Below are positions 63,913 to 64,000 of a stretch of DNA of 64,000 nucleotides, in pieces. This DNA comes from Melittangium boletus DSM 14713 (GTDB lineage: Bacteria; Myxococcota; Myxococcia; Myxococcales; Myxococcaceae). Location: positions 4,588,292-4,652,291 of the forward strand of contig NZ_CP022163.1 in NCBI RefSeq assembly GCF_002305855.1. The letters are read 5' to 3'. The stretch's first letter is position 1. Each line of letters opens with the position of its first letter. Made by a program: the position numbers and the translations under genes. A model generated the notes under the pieces. That model ran no database searches and had not been told where the DNA came from. It saw only the letters and a list, made by a program, of their open reading frames with translations.

Positions 63913-64000
63913 TTGACGACGATCGACCGCAGCCGTAGTCCTCTCTCCCCCGTGGGAACGGGCGCCCGTCAGGGCGTGGACAACACCTCGCGGACGGGGG
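63913..64000 (+). CDS. Possible start of a gene running off the right edge
   Basis: From a TTG at 63913 (GGAG nine bases upstream) an open frame reads MTTIDRSRSPLSPVGTGARQ and on to the end of the window. Only 29 codons are visible, so family and even reality are open. Confidence 0.3.
   Translation, partial: MTTIDRSRSPLSPVGTGARQGVDNTSRTG

Overview
The window is high-GC DNA (about 70% by eye) that reads like a myxobacterium of the Cystobacter/Archangium type. The basis is a large Ser/Thr kinase with STAND NTPase and formylglycine-enzyme-like domains, FHA-type sigma-54 activators, many lipoproteins, an ADYC-domain protein and several sigma-54 promoters. This assignment is inference; no rRNA or other phylogenetic marker is present beyond glnS.

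Left part (1-16.7 kb), mostly intact chromosome: a partial FdhF/YdeP-type molybdopterin oxidoreductase; then a signalling block made of an ADYC lipoprotein, a kinase-STAND-FGE protein, an FHA sigma-54 activator and a divergent small lipoprotein. The two lipoprotein promoter regions that flank the kinase/activator operon share the same GGCAA-N3-TTGCC palindromes and -24/-12-like sequences, so the four genes look like one self-contained regulon. They are followed by a secreted dienelactone-hydrolase-like protein, endonuclease V, an OPT transporter, an HD hydrolase, an RnfD-like membrane protein, DUF2330 and a lipoprotein MsrB-MsrA fusion.

Middle (16.8-37.2 kb), a mosaic: small intact operons (HxlR / MDR reductase / enoyl-CoA hydratase; ArsR / AHSA1; LysR / FAD monooxygenase; AraC; a flavodoxin-RidA lipoprotein fusion) alternate with gene debris (cheB, arsR, AHSA1, lipoprotein, acyl-CoA dehydrogenase, MFS and AraC remnants) and with fragments of IS91-like and REP/RAYT-like elements. 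A clearly lower-GC two-gene island (29.15-31.2 kb) is bounded on both sides by the 3' end of an acyl-CoA dehydrogenase gene.

37.2-46.7 kb, a candidate effector region: a MACPF-hemopexin protein overlapping a DUF697 gene, an EF-hand protein, an alpha/beta-hydrolase-like protein with a Pro-rich N-terminus, and three repeat-rich proteins. Each of the last three has a near-perfect sigma-54 promoter with GTGAC-type palindromes about 90-110 bp upstream.

46.7-55.3 kb, another debris zone: two nearly identical 423-bp IS91-like 3' ends and a third divergent inverted one break up an acyl-CoA dehydrogenase / PIG-L / NodS-type methyltransferase / glycosyltransferase cluster. A tyrosine integrase lies next to a tmRNA/tRNA-like 3' end with its own terminator, probably an attachment site. 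Right end (55.3-64 kb): housekeeping genes (glnS, a ketopantoate-reductase-family gene, a STAS-like gene) and a sulfonate/nitrate-type ABC operon whose ATPase is fused to a cysteine-dioxygenase-like cupin.
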